Origin: Caballeronia fortuita
GTDB taxonomy: Bacteria; Pseudomonadota; Gammaproteobacteria; Burkholderiales; Burkholderiaceae
Direction of reading: 5' to 3'
DNA: 64,000 bases
Assembly (NCBI RefSeq): GCF_001544835.2
Contig: NZ_FCNX02000012.1
Coordinates: 184,944 to 248,943, forward strand
Shown here: one piece after another, positions 25,439-33,743 of the stretch
Layout: each line of letters starts with the position of its first letter
How positions within the stretch are numbered: the first letter of the stretch is position 1
The notes under the pieces: model-generated
What the model was told of the DNA's origin: nothing
Databases searched by the model: none
Seen by the model: only the letters and a program-made list of their open reading frames with translations
Made by a program: the position numbers and the translations under genes

Positions 25439-26509
25439 ATGAACACCCCCAACGTCGCCGCTTCGCGCAAGACCACTGCCAAACCGGCCATCAGCTTCTT
25501 CGAGCGATACCTGACCGTCTGGGTCGCGCTGTGCATTGTCGCAGGCATCCTGGTCGGCCAGCTCCTGCCCGGTGTCTTTCAGGCGATTGGCCGGATGGAG
25601 TATGCGGAGGTCAACCTCCCGGTCGGGCTGTTGATCTGGGTGATGATCATCCCGATGCTGGTCAAAGTCGATTTCGCGTCGCTGCATGAAGTGCGTCAGC
25701 ATATCCGGGGAATCGGCGTCACGCTCGTTGTGAACTGGCTCATCAAGCCTTTTACGATGGCGTTCCTCGCCTGGCTGTTCATCAAGCACCTGTTCACGCC
25801 AATGCTGCCCGCGGCGCAACTCGACAGCTACGTGGCTGGCCTGATCCTGCTGGCGGCCGCACCCTGCACGGCAATGGTGTTTGTCTGGAGTCGTCTCACC
25901 GGCGGCGACCCGCTCTTCACGCTCTCGCAGGTCGCGCTCAACGACAGCATCATGGTGGTCGCGTTTGCACCGCTCGTTGGCCTGCTGCTCGGCATTTCCG
26001 CCATTACGGTGCCGTGGGCAACGCTGCTCACCTCGGTCGCGCTCTACATCGTCATTCCGGTGATTCTCGCGCAGATTCTGCGCAAGGTGCTGCTCGCCAG
26101 GGGAGAGGCCGCGTTCGAGGCGGCAATGGCGAAGATCGGTCCCTGGTCGATCACGGCGCTGCTCGCGACGCTGGTCCTGCTGTTCGCCTTCCAGGGCGGA
26201 GCTATCCTGAAGCAACCACTCGTCATTGTGCTGCTCGCCGTGCCGATCCTGATCCAGGTGTTTTTCAATTCGGCGCTGGCGTACTGGCTTAATCGTGCGG
26301 TAAGTGAAAAGCACAACATTGCCTGCCCATCTGCCCTGATCGGCGCATCGAACTTCTTCGAGCTCGCGGTCGCCACGGCAATCGGCCTATTCGGTTTCAA
26401 CTCTGGCGCTGCGCTCGCGACCGTCGTCGGGGTGCTGATCGAGGTGCCGGTTATGCTGCTCGTCGTACGCATCGTCAACCGTTCGAAGAACTGGTACGAG
26501 TGTGCCTGA
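25439..26509 (+). CDS. acr3: ACR3-family arsenite efflux transporter
   Basis: A 356-residue membrane protein with ten predicted helices. Family marks are FFERYLTVWVALCIVAGI at the start, LAAAPCTAMVFVWSRLT with the conserved Cys needed for arsenite transport (about residue 143), then GGDPLFTLSQVALND. IGASNFFELAVATAIGLFG near the end is also typical. It exports arsenite driven by proton motive force. It starts 22 bp after arsC and is the efflux step of the cargo operon. Confidence 0.95.
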   Translation: MNTPNVAASRKTTAKPAISFFERYLTVWVALCIVAGILVGQLLPGVFQAIGRMEYAEVNLPVGLLIWVMIIPMLVKVDFASLHEVRQHIRGIGVTLVVNWLIKPFTMAFLAWLFIKHLFTPMLPAAQLDSYVAGLILLAAAPCTAMVFVWSRLTGGDPLFTLSQVALNDSIMVVAFAPLVGLLLGISAITVPWATLLTSVALYIVIPVILAQILRKVLLARGEAAFEAAMAKIGPWSITALLATLVLLFAFQGGAILKQPLVIVLLAVPILIQVFFNSALAYWLNRAVSEKHNIACPSALIGASNFFELAVATAIGLFGFNSGAALATVVGVLIEVPVMLLVVRIVNRSKNWYECA

Positions 26510-26528
26510 AGGTTACGGAAGCGAATGC

Positions 26529-26675
26529 ATGAACGAGGTCATCATCTATTTAAACCCGAGGTTCGGAGCCCCGCGTCACACGCTCGCATTGATTCAAAAT
26601 GCGAACATTGAAGCGACGATCGTCGCGATACAAGACGGCGAAGTCATCATCGATATGGAGGGCGAACGTGCCTGA
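26529..26675 (+). pseudogene. Truncated remnant of a glutaredoxin-type arsenate reductase
   Basis: A 48-codon frame begins NEVIIYLNPRFGAPRHTL, which matches the N-terminus of the R773-type ArsC (IYHNPxCGTSRNTL). The catalytic cysteine position is now Phe (PRFGAP), and the protein stops before the domain is complete. It overlaps the arsH start by 8 bases, and its tail provides the arsH ribosome binding site. It probably survives as a leader or translational coupler rather than an enzyme. Confidence 0.6.
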
Positions 26676-27390
26676 TCTTTCGACCGAGCTGCCGCAGGTT
26701 GACCCGGCGCTGTTCCGCGTTCCCGACATCGACCGCCTTCAGGCCGCGAAAGCTTCGTCCCATCCCCCGCGCATCCTGCTGCTCTATGGATCGCTGCGTG
26801 AGCGGTCATTCAGCCGATTACTGAGCGAAGAAGCGGCGCGCCTCCTCACGGCGATGGGTGCCGACGTGCGGACGTTCAACCCGAGCGGCCTGCCGCTGCC
26901 GGACGATGCGCCGGACACTCATCCCAAGGTGGCCGAATTGCGGGACCTGGTGCTGTGGTCGGAAGGCATGGTCTGGTGCTCGCCAGAGCGCCACGGCGCG
27001 ATGACCGGCATCATGAAATCGCAGATCGACTGGATTCCGCTTTCGGTCGGCGCGGTCCGGCCGACGCAGGGCAAGACGCTCGCGGTGATGCAGGTAAGCG
27101 GCGGCTCGCAGTCGTTCAACGCGGTCAACCAAATGCGCGTGCTCGGTCGTTGGATGCGCATGTTGACGATCCCCAACCAGTCGTCGGTGGCCAAGGCGTT
27201 CATGGAGTTCGACGAAGCCGGCCGTATGAAACCCTCGGCCTACTTCGATCGGGTCGTGGACGTGATGGAAGAGTTGGTGAAATTCACGCTGCTGACCCGT
27301 GACATCGGTCCGTATCTGGTCGACCGTTACAGCGAACGAAAGGAAAGCGCCGAGGAGCTGATGAAGCGCGTGAACCAGGGCAGTATCTGA
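26668..27390 (+). CDS. arsH: ArsH, NADPH-dependent FMN oxidoreductase
   Basis: The GTG at 26668 has GGAGGG 5 bases upstream and gives a 240-residue protein of family length. The flavodoxin-like fold shows LLLYGSLRERSFSRLL (the phosphate-binding GSLRxxS loop, about residues 36-47) and the ArsH segment WCSPERHGAMTGIMKSQIDW, then QVSGGSQSFNAVNQMR. ArsH oxidises trivalent organoarsenicals such as methylarsenite to the less toxic pentavalent forms using NADPH and FMN. It thus complements ArsI in handling organoarsenicals. Confidence 0.94.
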   Translation: MPDLSTELPQVDPALFRVPDIDRLQAAKASSHPPRILLLYGSLRERSFSRLLSEEAARLLTAMGADVRTFNPSGLPLPDDAPDTHPKVAELRDLVLWSEGMVWCSPERHGAMTGIMKSQIDWIPLSVGAVRPTQGKTLAVMQVSGGSQSFNAVNQMRVLGRWMRMLTIPNQSSVAKAFMEFDEAGRMKPSAYFDRVVDVMEELVKFTLLTRDIGPYLVDRYSERKESAEELMKRVNQGSI

Positions 27391-27475
27391 TCAATGTCGC
27401 CCGCCGCTCCGATCGTCGTCGCGCGCTCGACGGCGACACATCAACGAAGGTCGCCGCACGAGAACGGAGCACGTC

Positions 27476-27895
27476 GTGAAAATGAGAGCCGCTGTCGACA
27501 ACGATCTTGTCGGGATCAGAGCCTTGTTGGCAACGTGTGAGTTGCCAACTGAGGATGTAACGACTGCACTCCTGCCGGGATTTCTCGTTTCCGTCGACGA
27601 AGGGGGAGCGATACTTGGAAGCGTCTGTCTAGAACCTTTGGGCACTGACGCGTTGCTCAGGTCGCTGGCTGTCGCCGTGCATCGACGTGCAACGGGTCTC
27701 GGAACCTCTCTGCTTCTGGCGATAGAACGGGAGGCCAGGGCGTGCAACTATTCGCGCCTGTGGTTGCTCACAACGAGCGCGCGCAAATTTTTTGAACGCG
27801 AGCGGACCAAGGTGCCAGATGAAGTACTGAAAACGGCACAGTTCATGCGCCTCTGTCCGTCTACCGCCGTGTGCATGAAAAAGCACATCGCGTGA
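27476..27895 (+). CDS. arsN2: ArsN2-type GNAT acetyltransferase
   Basis: A 139-residue GNAT protein starting at a GTG with GGAG about 8 bases upstream. The acetyl-CoA loop is RRATGLGTSLLLAIE (about residues 70-84). The N-terminal strand MRAAVDNDLVGIRALL and the C-terminal LCPSTAVCMKK, with two cysteines, are typical of the ArsN2 group found in ars operons. ArsN1 detoxifies the organoarsenical arsinothricin; the ArsN2 substrate is less certain. Last gene of the cargo. Confidence 0.8.
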   Translation: MKMRAAVDNDLVGIRALLATCELPTEDVTTALLPGFLVSVDEGGAILGSVCLEPLGTDALLRSLAVAVHRRATGLGTSLLLAIEREARACNYSRLWLLTTSARKFFERERTKVPDEVLKTAQFMRLCPSTAVCMKKHIA

Positions 27896-28379
27896 GCCAT
27901 TACACTGCGGGCCATTGTGCTCGATGGTCGCGTCTTCGGCCGCTTTCAACGTCTTTCGATGGATTCAAACGAGCCATCGAACACGACACAATCAATGGCC
28001 GCAAGCGGCCCGACTAACTGCCTGATATGGGGCGGCCGCACACCACGAGCCCGTGGAAGGTCTGCGACTGCTGACATCAAATCGCACCCGGCAGACGCTC
28101 GCTGTTCCGCGGTGGCCTGGCAGGGGGCGCGCGCGGCTAGGACAGATCTGTGGATAACTTAAGTTGCGCTCCCCCTGCACCCCCTCAAAAGCTATGAGAG
28201 ATATTTCCGGGACCGAAAAACGAAGAAACGCGAAGCAGCAGCCCGGCTACACCAGGCTGAAAACGTAACTAAACAAGGCCATATTCCGCATAATTAGCTA
28301 CATCAGCTACTATGACAATGCGCTAGAGGCCTGCGCAATAAGGACTTATGGTTCTATTGACACCCAAAAATGCTCATAA
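27896..28379 (+). other. Non-coding 3' tail of the island
   Basis: No convincing gene. The last 200 bp are clearly richer in A and T than the rest of the window, the described property of the GInt 3' end. One perfect DnaA-box sequence (TGTGGATAA, 28149-28157) and a C-rich run (about 28168-28187) are present. The tail ends in the right direct repeat. Confidence 0.65.
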
Positions 28380-28386
28380 GAGCTTG
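28371..28386 (+). repeat. Right imperfect direct repeat at the island insertion site
   Basis: TGCTCATAAGAGCTTG, partner of 18531-18546 (10 of 16 bases identical). From base 28380 rightwards the sequence is ligD on the minus strand. Confidence 0.7.
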
Positions 28387-28988
28387 ATCCAGTCGGTCGA
28401 GCGGCCGGAACGGTACGGCGCATCCGCACGCTTGCCGATGATCCCTTCAAGCCGCATTCGGCACGCCGACGCGAGCAGCGATTCCGGATCCTCTGTGAAT
28501 GACTCACTGAAGCGCACGCGCTCGCTCGACGTCCGGGCGATTAACTCGCCGAGCAGCTCGCGGCGCTGCGAGAGCGGCGCCTCACGCAAGTCACGTCCGT
28601 TGACAAACGGGACATCAAACGCGAAGAAGGTCAGTTGCGCCGTGCTGCGTCGGTCAAACGCGTTCTGCAAAGCGTTGAAATCGGGAGTTCCCGACTCGGT
28701 GAGCACCACTACTTCTCCGTCCAACCACGCATTGTCGACCGGCATTTCTTCGATCGCGGTGGCGAGGGTGCGCATCTTCGTTGTCCAGTCGTGGCCTCCG
28801 CGCGTGATGAGTTTGACCCGCCCCGCGTCCAGCCTGCACATCAGGCGATAGCCGTCGAACTTTATTTCGTAGACCCAGTCGCCGCTCGCGGGAGGTCGGC
28901 GCACGAGCGTGGCCAGTTGAGGAGGGATGGACTCCGGCAATGGCTCATCAGCGGTGCGCCCGCCACCGCGCGAGAAGCGCCTTTTCAT
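28380..28988 (-). pseudogene. ligD: DNA ligase D, 5' part (ATP-dependent ligase core), truncated by island
   Basis: The frame begins at an ATG at 28988 (MKRRFSRGGGRTADEPLP) with an in-frame stop just upstream. It contains the nucleotidyltransferase core: EIKFDGYRL with the AMP-accepting lysine (about residue 43), LDGEVVV, FFAFDVPF and LEGIIGKRADAPY, and breaks off at RSTDWIKLL where island sequence starts. The following residues (KCNQRQEFVVGG) are at 18537 downwards. No N-terminal phosphoesterase domain precedes it, unlike Pseudomonas LigD, so this copy was either Lig-Pol only or had already lost it. Confidence 0.9.
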
Positions 28989-29259
28989 GTGCTGATCGCT
29001 GGGTCATTGACAATGTGGATGTGAGCTTGAGGGCAGAGTCGCGCGACGAGATCTAGCGTTTCTAGCTTTTGAGCTACGATCGTCACAAAGACTCTCCCCC
29101 GCCGGGCGGCATCGGGAACTTCAATGCGCCACCCAGTGTCCGTCGCCGCCTGGCGACGACCTCGTCCACCGCTCCGTTACCGCTAGTCATCGCCTCGTTC
29201 CGGGAATGTGGGTATGGCGACGCTTGCGCAAAGTGCTTGCCCGAGCATGTTGGCCGTCT

Positions 29260-29529
29260 TTAGAAATTCTCGTCTAGCCAGGCCTTCGCCCACGCGATGG
29301 CGCGGTCGTGCGCCGCGCGCTCGCTGTCGAAGTACCCGATATCCGAAAAGTGGAAGATCTGGCCGTCAGCGTCATCTTCGGTCGGATTGCGCTCGAGCTC
29401 ACACCACGCGTGCCAGTGATGGCCGCTTCGGGTGGGGCGCGAATCAATGGTCCACTCGCGGTACGCGGTTTTGTGCACCGATCCATCGTCGGGCTGCGGC
29501 ACGTGGCGCAACGTTGGCGTCGTTGTCAT
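29260..29529 (-). CDS. Hypothetical protein, 89 aa
   Basis: Not recognised. It is a soluble, tryptophan- and histidine-rich protein (SGHHWHAWCELERNPTED), with FHFSDIGYFDSERAAHDRAI and WAKAWLDENF at the end. The pattern looks like a real folded protein. Its N-terminal 86 bp overlap, in another frame, the 3' end of the next gene on the same strand, so one of the two ends is probably wrong or frameshifted. Confidence 0.55.
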   Translation of the reverse strand: MTTTPTLRHVPQPDDGSVHKTAYREWTIDSRPTRSGHHWHAWCELERNPTEDDADGQIFHFSDIGYFDSERAAHDRAIAWAKAWLDENF

Positions 29530-29770
29530 CCGTATAGGTGCTCCTGATCAAAGTGTCGTAGTCGGCGCGTTGTGTGCTGAGGATCGAGCGAAGCATTTTG
29601 GTGACGGCATCGTCGCGCCTTAGGTTGCCGACGATCACGCGGGCGGTGCGCAGCGTGATTTCGTGAATTCTAGGCGGGCCGAAGCCGTCATCCGCTTCGA
29701 AACGAAACCGATGGAGTTCCTCCGCCGATCCGAGCGGTGGAGGCTCGTGCGAAACAATGGTGACTTTCAT
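29444..29770 (-). CDS. Hypothetical protein, 108 aa
   Basis: Not recognised. The first 75 residues look well formed (MKVTIVSHEPPPLGSAEELH, then FRFEADDGFGPPRIHEITLR). The last 30, which overlap the gene at 29260-29529, look arginine-rich and random. A frameshift near 29530 that removed the true stop would explain this. No domain is identified. Confidence 0.45.
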   Translation of the reverse strand: MKVTIVSHEPPPLGSAEELHRFRFEADDGFGPPRIHEITLRTARVIVGNLRRDDAVTKMLRSILSTQRADYDTLIRSTYTDDNDANVAPRAAARRWIGAQNRVPRVDH

Positions 29771-29922
29771 GCCGATCGATCCTAGCTACCGTTGCTGTAC
29801 ATCGATAGCAATACTCGAACCCAGGGTTTCTCAAGAACCATGGCCCGCGGCCGTAATGGGAAGCGTAGATTCCTCAGCTGAGGGCTAAAGCGGCAGCGGT
29901 CGCACTTACGCCTTTTCCTACG

Positions 29923-31332
29923 ATGCAAACCACCCTCATTCACCTGCCCTCTACGCCGCGGCATCGAGCCATGGCTGCCGCGGCGGCGGCCTTGACGATT
30001 GTTGCAGCCGTTCTGGTCTGGCCGCACGCTAAGAACGCCGGGCCCGTCATTCCCGCTTTTTTGCCGGTGTTCGCGACCTGGGTCACCCTCACCGAAGGGC
30101 TGACCGCGTTGCTGCTCTGGACGCAGTACGTTGTCTCGGGAAGGCTGCTGTTCGCCGCGCTCAGCGGCGCGTATGCCTTCACCAGCGTCATCGCCGCCAT
30201 CCAGTTGCTCGTGTTCCCAGGCATTTTTTCCACAACGGGACTGCTCGGCGCGGGACCGCAGACGGCGATTTGGATTTGGGTGTTTTGGCATGGCGGCTTC
30301 CCTGTTCTTGTGACGGCATCCCTGGTTGGCCGGTCCATACCCTCGACTCTTGGCCGCCGGGCGCGCGGCAGAGCTGTTGTCGTGGGCGCAGTCGCCATCG
30401 CGATTGCCCTTTGCGCGCTTGCATCCGCCGGCCAATCGCATCTTCCTTCGCTGGTCGCCCAATCAGGTTCCTACGCGCAATTATCGAGCAGCCCCGCCGC
30501 ACTTATCGTCGAGGCGATGTGTCTGGCAGCGCTCGGATGTCACCTCTCGGCCACGCGCCTGCGTTCGTTGATGGATCTGTGGCTCGCGGTCGCGCTGCTT
30601 GGCACGCTGATTGATGTGACGTTGACACTTTCGGCGAGCGCCCGTTACAGCGTGGGCTGGTACGCGGCACGGGGAGCGTCCATGGTGTCATCTAGCGCCG
30701 TACTCGGGATGCTGATCTACGAGACCACGGGCCTCTACCGGCGTCTGTCCGAGACTCACCGGACCTTGGTGGAGGCGTCGGCACGCGACGGCCTGACAGG
30801 CGTCTTCAACCGCGCCTACTTCGACGAGCGTTTTGCCCGGGAGTTTTCCTTCGCTCGCGCCAGCAATCAGCCCTTGTGTGTCCTGCTCATCGACGTCGAC
30901 CATTTCAAGCAATACAACGACATGTTCGGGCATCTGGCTGGCGACAAGTGCCTGAGACAAGTCTCGGGCGCGCTCGCGGGCACTTTGCGTCGACAAGGCG
31001 ATGTCGTCGCTCGCTACGGCGGTGAAGAGTTCGTCGTGGTCTTGGCTGGCTGTGAACCGACGGCAGGACTGCGCGTGGCAGAGTCGCTGCGAGCAGCAGT
31101 GGAAAAGCTCGCGATCCCATCGGCATCGCCGGACGGCGGCCCGGTCACCGTCTCGATCGGTTTGGCCACCTCGTTTTCGAACGCCGGCGAGTCGGCGACC
31201 GCCCTGTTGGGCCTTGCAGACGCGGCTCTCTACCGAGCCAAAGCGCGCGGCCGCAATCGGGTGGTCGACGACATTGCCGGAAAAGCGACCGCCATAGTGA
31301 TTCCCGCCAGCGCCGAGCGTTTCGGCCACTAA
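29923..31332 (+). CDS. Membrane-bound diguanylate cyclase (MASE4-like sensor plus GGDEF)
   Basis: A 469-residue protein. Residues 15-270 hold about eight hydrophobic helices resembling the MASE4 sensor domain. The GGDEF domain follows (about 285-450), with DGLTGVFNRAYFDERF, DVDHFKQYNDMFGH and the active-site GGEEF at 366-370. The inhibitory I-site RxxD is present as RQGD at 357-360, exactly five residues before GGEEF. The enzyme should make cyclic di-GMP from GTP and be feedback-inhibited. The sensed signal is unknown. No EAL domain is attached. Confidence 0.93.
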   Translation: MQTTLIHLPSTPRHRAMAAAAAALTIVAAVLVWPHAKNAGPVIPAFLPVFATWVTLTEGLTALLLWTQYVVSGRLLFAALSGAYAFTSVIAAIQLLVFPGIFSTTGLLGAGPQTAIWIWVFWHGGFPVLVTASLVGRSIPSTLGRRARGRAVVVGAVAIAIALCALASAGQSHLPSLVAQSGSYAQLSSSPAALIVEAMCLAALGCHLSATRLRSLMDLWLAVALLGTLIDVTLTLSASARYSVGWYAARGASMVSSSAVLGMLIYETTGLYRRLSETHRTLVEASARDGLTGVFNRAYFDERFAREFSFARASNQPLCVLLIDVDHFKQYNDMFGHLAGDKCLRQVSGALAGTLRRQGDVVARYGGEEFVVVLAGCEPTAGLRVAESLRAAVEKLAIPSASPDGGPVTVSIGLATSFSNAGESATALLGLADAALYRAKARGRNRVVDDIAGKATAIVIPASAERFGH

Positions 31333-31595
31333 GCTGAGACGCGATATCCGACTTTAGGCGGCTTGCTATGGTCCGGCCCGTCAGGGAGGGGGGGGTCCCG
31401 ACGATCCACTTCCGCCATACCGTGGGCAATCGCGAACTCTCTAGCCGACGCTGCAGATGGGAACTGGCCGAGCGCACCGCTTGCCCGCATCTCGCCGTCG
31501 GGCGTCGTCACCAGGACCATCGCGGTGAAAAACTCGCCGTCGTCGACAGCGATGGGCGACAGCGTCCAGCCCTTGTACAGAACGTCAGCTTCCAT
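31329..31595 (-). CDS. Hypothetical protein, 88 aa
   Basis: Not recognised. It is a soluble beta/alpha protein beginning MEADVLYKGWTLSPIAVDDG. It includes FTAMVLVTTPDGEMRASG and SAASAREFAIAHGMAEVDRR, a layout seen in small Burkholderiales proteins of unknown role. It ends by overlapping the stop of the convergent cyclase gene by 4 bp. Confidence 0.6.
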   Translation of the reverse strand: MEADVLYKGWTLSPIAVDDGEFFTAMVLVTTPDGEMRASGALGQFPSAASAREFAIAHGMAEVDRRDPPLPDGPDHSKPPKVGYRVSA

Positions 31596-31702
31596 GACCG
31601 CCTCTCTCAGTCATCTAGAGTCACCCCTAAATAGTAGACCAAGATCGGCAACTAATGCACAGAAGTCTAAAAACCGGCAATCTTTTCGCGACGACTAACG
31701 CC

Positions 31703-33646
31703 TCAAGCGGCTCTCCCGGCGCTATCGATTGCTGCATTGAGTTGGACGACATCGACAGGCTTCGTGAAATGGAAGTCAAACCCGGCTTCAGCGGTCCTCG
31801 CCCGATCTTGTGGCTGCCCCCAGCCGGTGATGGCAATCATCGTCACGTCCTTCGTCGCCGGCCTCGCGCGTACCCGACGCGCGACGTCTATTCCGCTCAT
31901 GCCCGGCAATCCAAGATCGAGCAAAACCACCTCGGGGTTGTAGTGCTTGAGGATGTCGACGGCTTCCTCGCCCGAATAGACCGTCCGTACCTCGTGCCCT
32001 TCAAGCTCAAGGAGCGCGGTGAGCGCATCGGCCGCATCAACATTGTCGTCAACGACCAGAATGCAACGCTTCGCAAGCGCCGACGCGACGGTTGGCGCCT
32101 CTCGCGCCGGTATCGGCGCGGCCGCCACCCGGATTTCGTCCGGGAGGTGGATCGAAAAACAGCTTCCCCGATCTTTTCCACCGCTCGAAGCCGTCAGCCG
32201 GCCCCCATGCAGTTCGATCAGCGACTTCGATAGCGCGAGCCCGATACCAAGCCCGCCCTCGCGGTGAGGGTCGGGGTGAACCTGTGAAAACATTAAAAAA
32301 ATTGCCGACAGCTTGTCAGGCTCGATACCGATCCCATTGTCGGCGACTGACATCACGATCTCGTCATCCTCGGCCTTCGTCGAGAGTTCGATGCGCCCAC
32401 CCGGTGGGATGTACTTCGCGGCGTTTGTAAGCAGGTTGCCCAACACCTGCGCGAGGCGCAGGCGGTCTGCCTCCACATGCAATGGTCGCGCGGGCGGCTT
32501 TATAACAAGCTCGTGCGCCTTGCCTTCAATAATCGGCCTCGCGATCTCGACTGCCTCGTCGACAACTTCCCGCAGCGACACGACCCCCTTTCGCAATGTC
32601 AGCGCGCCGCGCGTAATTCGTGACACGTCGAGCAAGTCGTCCAATAACAGTGCCATCGCTGCGGACTGGCGACGCAGCACCGCGACGCACCATTTCCTGC
32701 CCTCATCGGTCAGTCGCGGCTGCTCCAGTATCTCGGCGACCTGTCTGATTGGCGCGAGCGGGTTGCGTAGTTCGTGCGCGAGGGTGGCGAGGAACTCGTC
32801 CTTGCGGCGGTCTGCCTCCGAAAGCGCCTGTTCCGCCCGCACATGCGGCGTCACGTCGCCGAACCATGCCACGACCGAGCCGTCGAGAGATGCGGCGACG
32901 ACATGAAACCACTGCTCGCCGGTCTCCGCTTGCACGTGAAGATTGAATGCGTCACGACCGCCGCGTTTGGCAAGCGGCGCAAGTCGGTCGAGAAGCAGAT
33001 CGGCGTCCCAGCCCGTCGGGCGCACATAGGACGTCGAACTGCCGATGACAACCGTCGCGGCCTGATTGAAGAGTCGCGCGGCCGCCTCATTGAGATAGTC
33101 CCATCGGAGTTCTGCTACCTGCCCGTCTCTCACGACGGGTGTAAGTATGAAGAATGGCACGCCTGCGCTGTTGAGGGCTACGTCGAAGCGATGTCGCGCG
33201 TCGCGCTCGACTTCCAAAAGGCGGCCCGCAGCATCATGCGTCGCTGATTCGGCTCTTCCGGCGCGTCGCGCAACCTTCGCCAGTTGCTGCCCGGCCACCA
33301 CCAGGGATGCGCCGATGACGACGTAAGCCAGCAGCACGATTTGGTCGTCCGGCTGCTGGACGGCCAGACTGCCAAGAGGCATCATCCACAGTGCACCAAA
33401 GCCGATCCCGGTCATGAGAAGCAATAGTCCCGAGAAGGCGCCGAACAGCACGGTGACGAACGGCAGCGCGGCACTGATCAGCAGGAACGTCAGCCGACCA
33501 TGCGCAACGGTTGTCAGCGCTTGCTGCGCGAGGAGGACGGCGGCCGTTGACGCCATGCCGAGCAGCAGGCGCTTCTTGAGCGGGTATTGCGCGATTCGGA
33601 CAATCATGGACTTTCCCCGGTCTTCTGACGCCTTATTCGTCTGCAT
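31703..33646 (-). CDS. Hybrid sensor histidine kinase with C-terminal receiver domain
   Basis: Residues 20-120 hold about four membrane helices. A PAS-like sensor region follows (about 145-270). The HisKA domain has the phospho-acceptor in LATLAHELRNPLAP (about residue 291). The HATPase has NLLTNAAKYIPP (N-box), DNGIGIEPDK and GGLGIGLALSKSLIELHGG. The receiver (about 530-640) has VVDDN and the phosphorylatable Asp in VVLLDLGLPG, with the Lys of HFTKPVD. The start at 33646 has GAGGA 7 bases upstream; an ATG at 33607 is also possible. No separate response regulator lies beside it, so the output partner is unknown. Confidence 0.93.
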   Translation of the reverse strand: MQTNKASEDRGKSMIVRIAQYPLKKRLLLGMASTAAVLLAQQALTTVAHGRLTFLLISAALPFVTVLFGAFSGLLLLMTGIGFGALWMMPLGSLAVQQPDDQIVLLAYVVIGASLVVAGQQLAKVARRAGRAESATHDAAGRLLEVERDARHRFDVALNSAGVPFFILTPVVRDGQVAELRWDYLNEAAARLFNQAATVVIGSSTSYVRPTGWDADLLLDRLAPLAKRGGRDAFNLHVQAETGEQWFHVVAASLDGSVVAWFGDVTPHVRAEQALSEADRRKDEFLATLAHELRNPLAPIRQVAEILEQPRLTDEGRKWCVAVLRRQSAAMALLLDDLLDVSRITRGALTLRKGVVSLREVVDEAVEIARPIIEGKAHELVIKPPARPLHVEADRLRLAQVLGNLLTNAAKYIPPGGRIELSTKAEDDEIVMSVADNGIGIEPDKLSAIFLMFSQVHPDPHREGGLGIGLALSKSLIELHGGRLTASSGGKDRGSCFSIHLPDEIRVAAAPIPAREAPTVASALAKRCILVVDDNVDAADALTALLELEGHEVRTVYSGEEAVDILKHYNPEVVLLDLGLPGMSGIDVARRVRARPATKDVTMIAITGWGQPQDRARTAEAGFDFHFTKPVDVVQLNAAIDSAGRAA

Positions 33647-33697
33647 TAAGCATTCCTCGCACATTAGCGACTGAAAGTCAGTTCGCAGCGCAAAAAA

Positions 33698-33722
33698 AAT
33701 CCCGGGTTCTATGCCCGGGATT
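33698..33722 (-). terminator. Rho-independent terminator for the 33744-34696 gene
   Basis: A 9-bp perfect stem AATCCCGGG (33698-33706) and CCCGGGATT (33714-33722). On the minus strand it is followed by an eight-T run (plus-strand A-run 33692-33699, which overlaps the stem base). It lies 20 bp after the last codon of the reconstructed gene, which supports the longer reading of that gene. Confidence 0.9.
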
Positions 33723-33743
33723 CTTCTAGATATTGACTGGCTG

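Larger units (their letters stand above)
18538..28379 (+). mobile_element. GInt-type genomic island carrying an arsenic-resistance cargo, inserted in ligD
   Basis: The boundaries come from ligD: joining base 18537 to base 28380 restores a continuous ligD frame (DWIKL followed by KCNQRQ), which defines 9,842 bp of inserted DNA. Its layout is that of GInts: a recombinase operon (three tyrosine recombinases and a small HTH/coiled-coil protein, overlapping genes) starting about 135 bp from one end, cargo genes on the same strand, and a non-coding 3' tail of lower GC. Imperfect direct repeats flank it. The cargo is arsR-arsI-arsC-acr3-arsH-arsN2. The exact ends could shift by a few bases because the repeat is imperfect. 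Confidence 0.88.

Noticed and set aside
28149..28157. Perfect DnaA-box sequence in the island tail
   Set aside because: A single box without an initiator gene or repeats does not make an origin; could be chance in AT-richer DNA.
29782..30462. 226-codon minus-strand frame
   Set aside because: Antisense to the membrane part of the GGDEF protein, arginine-rich, no family features.
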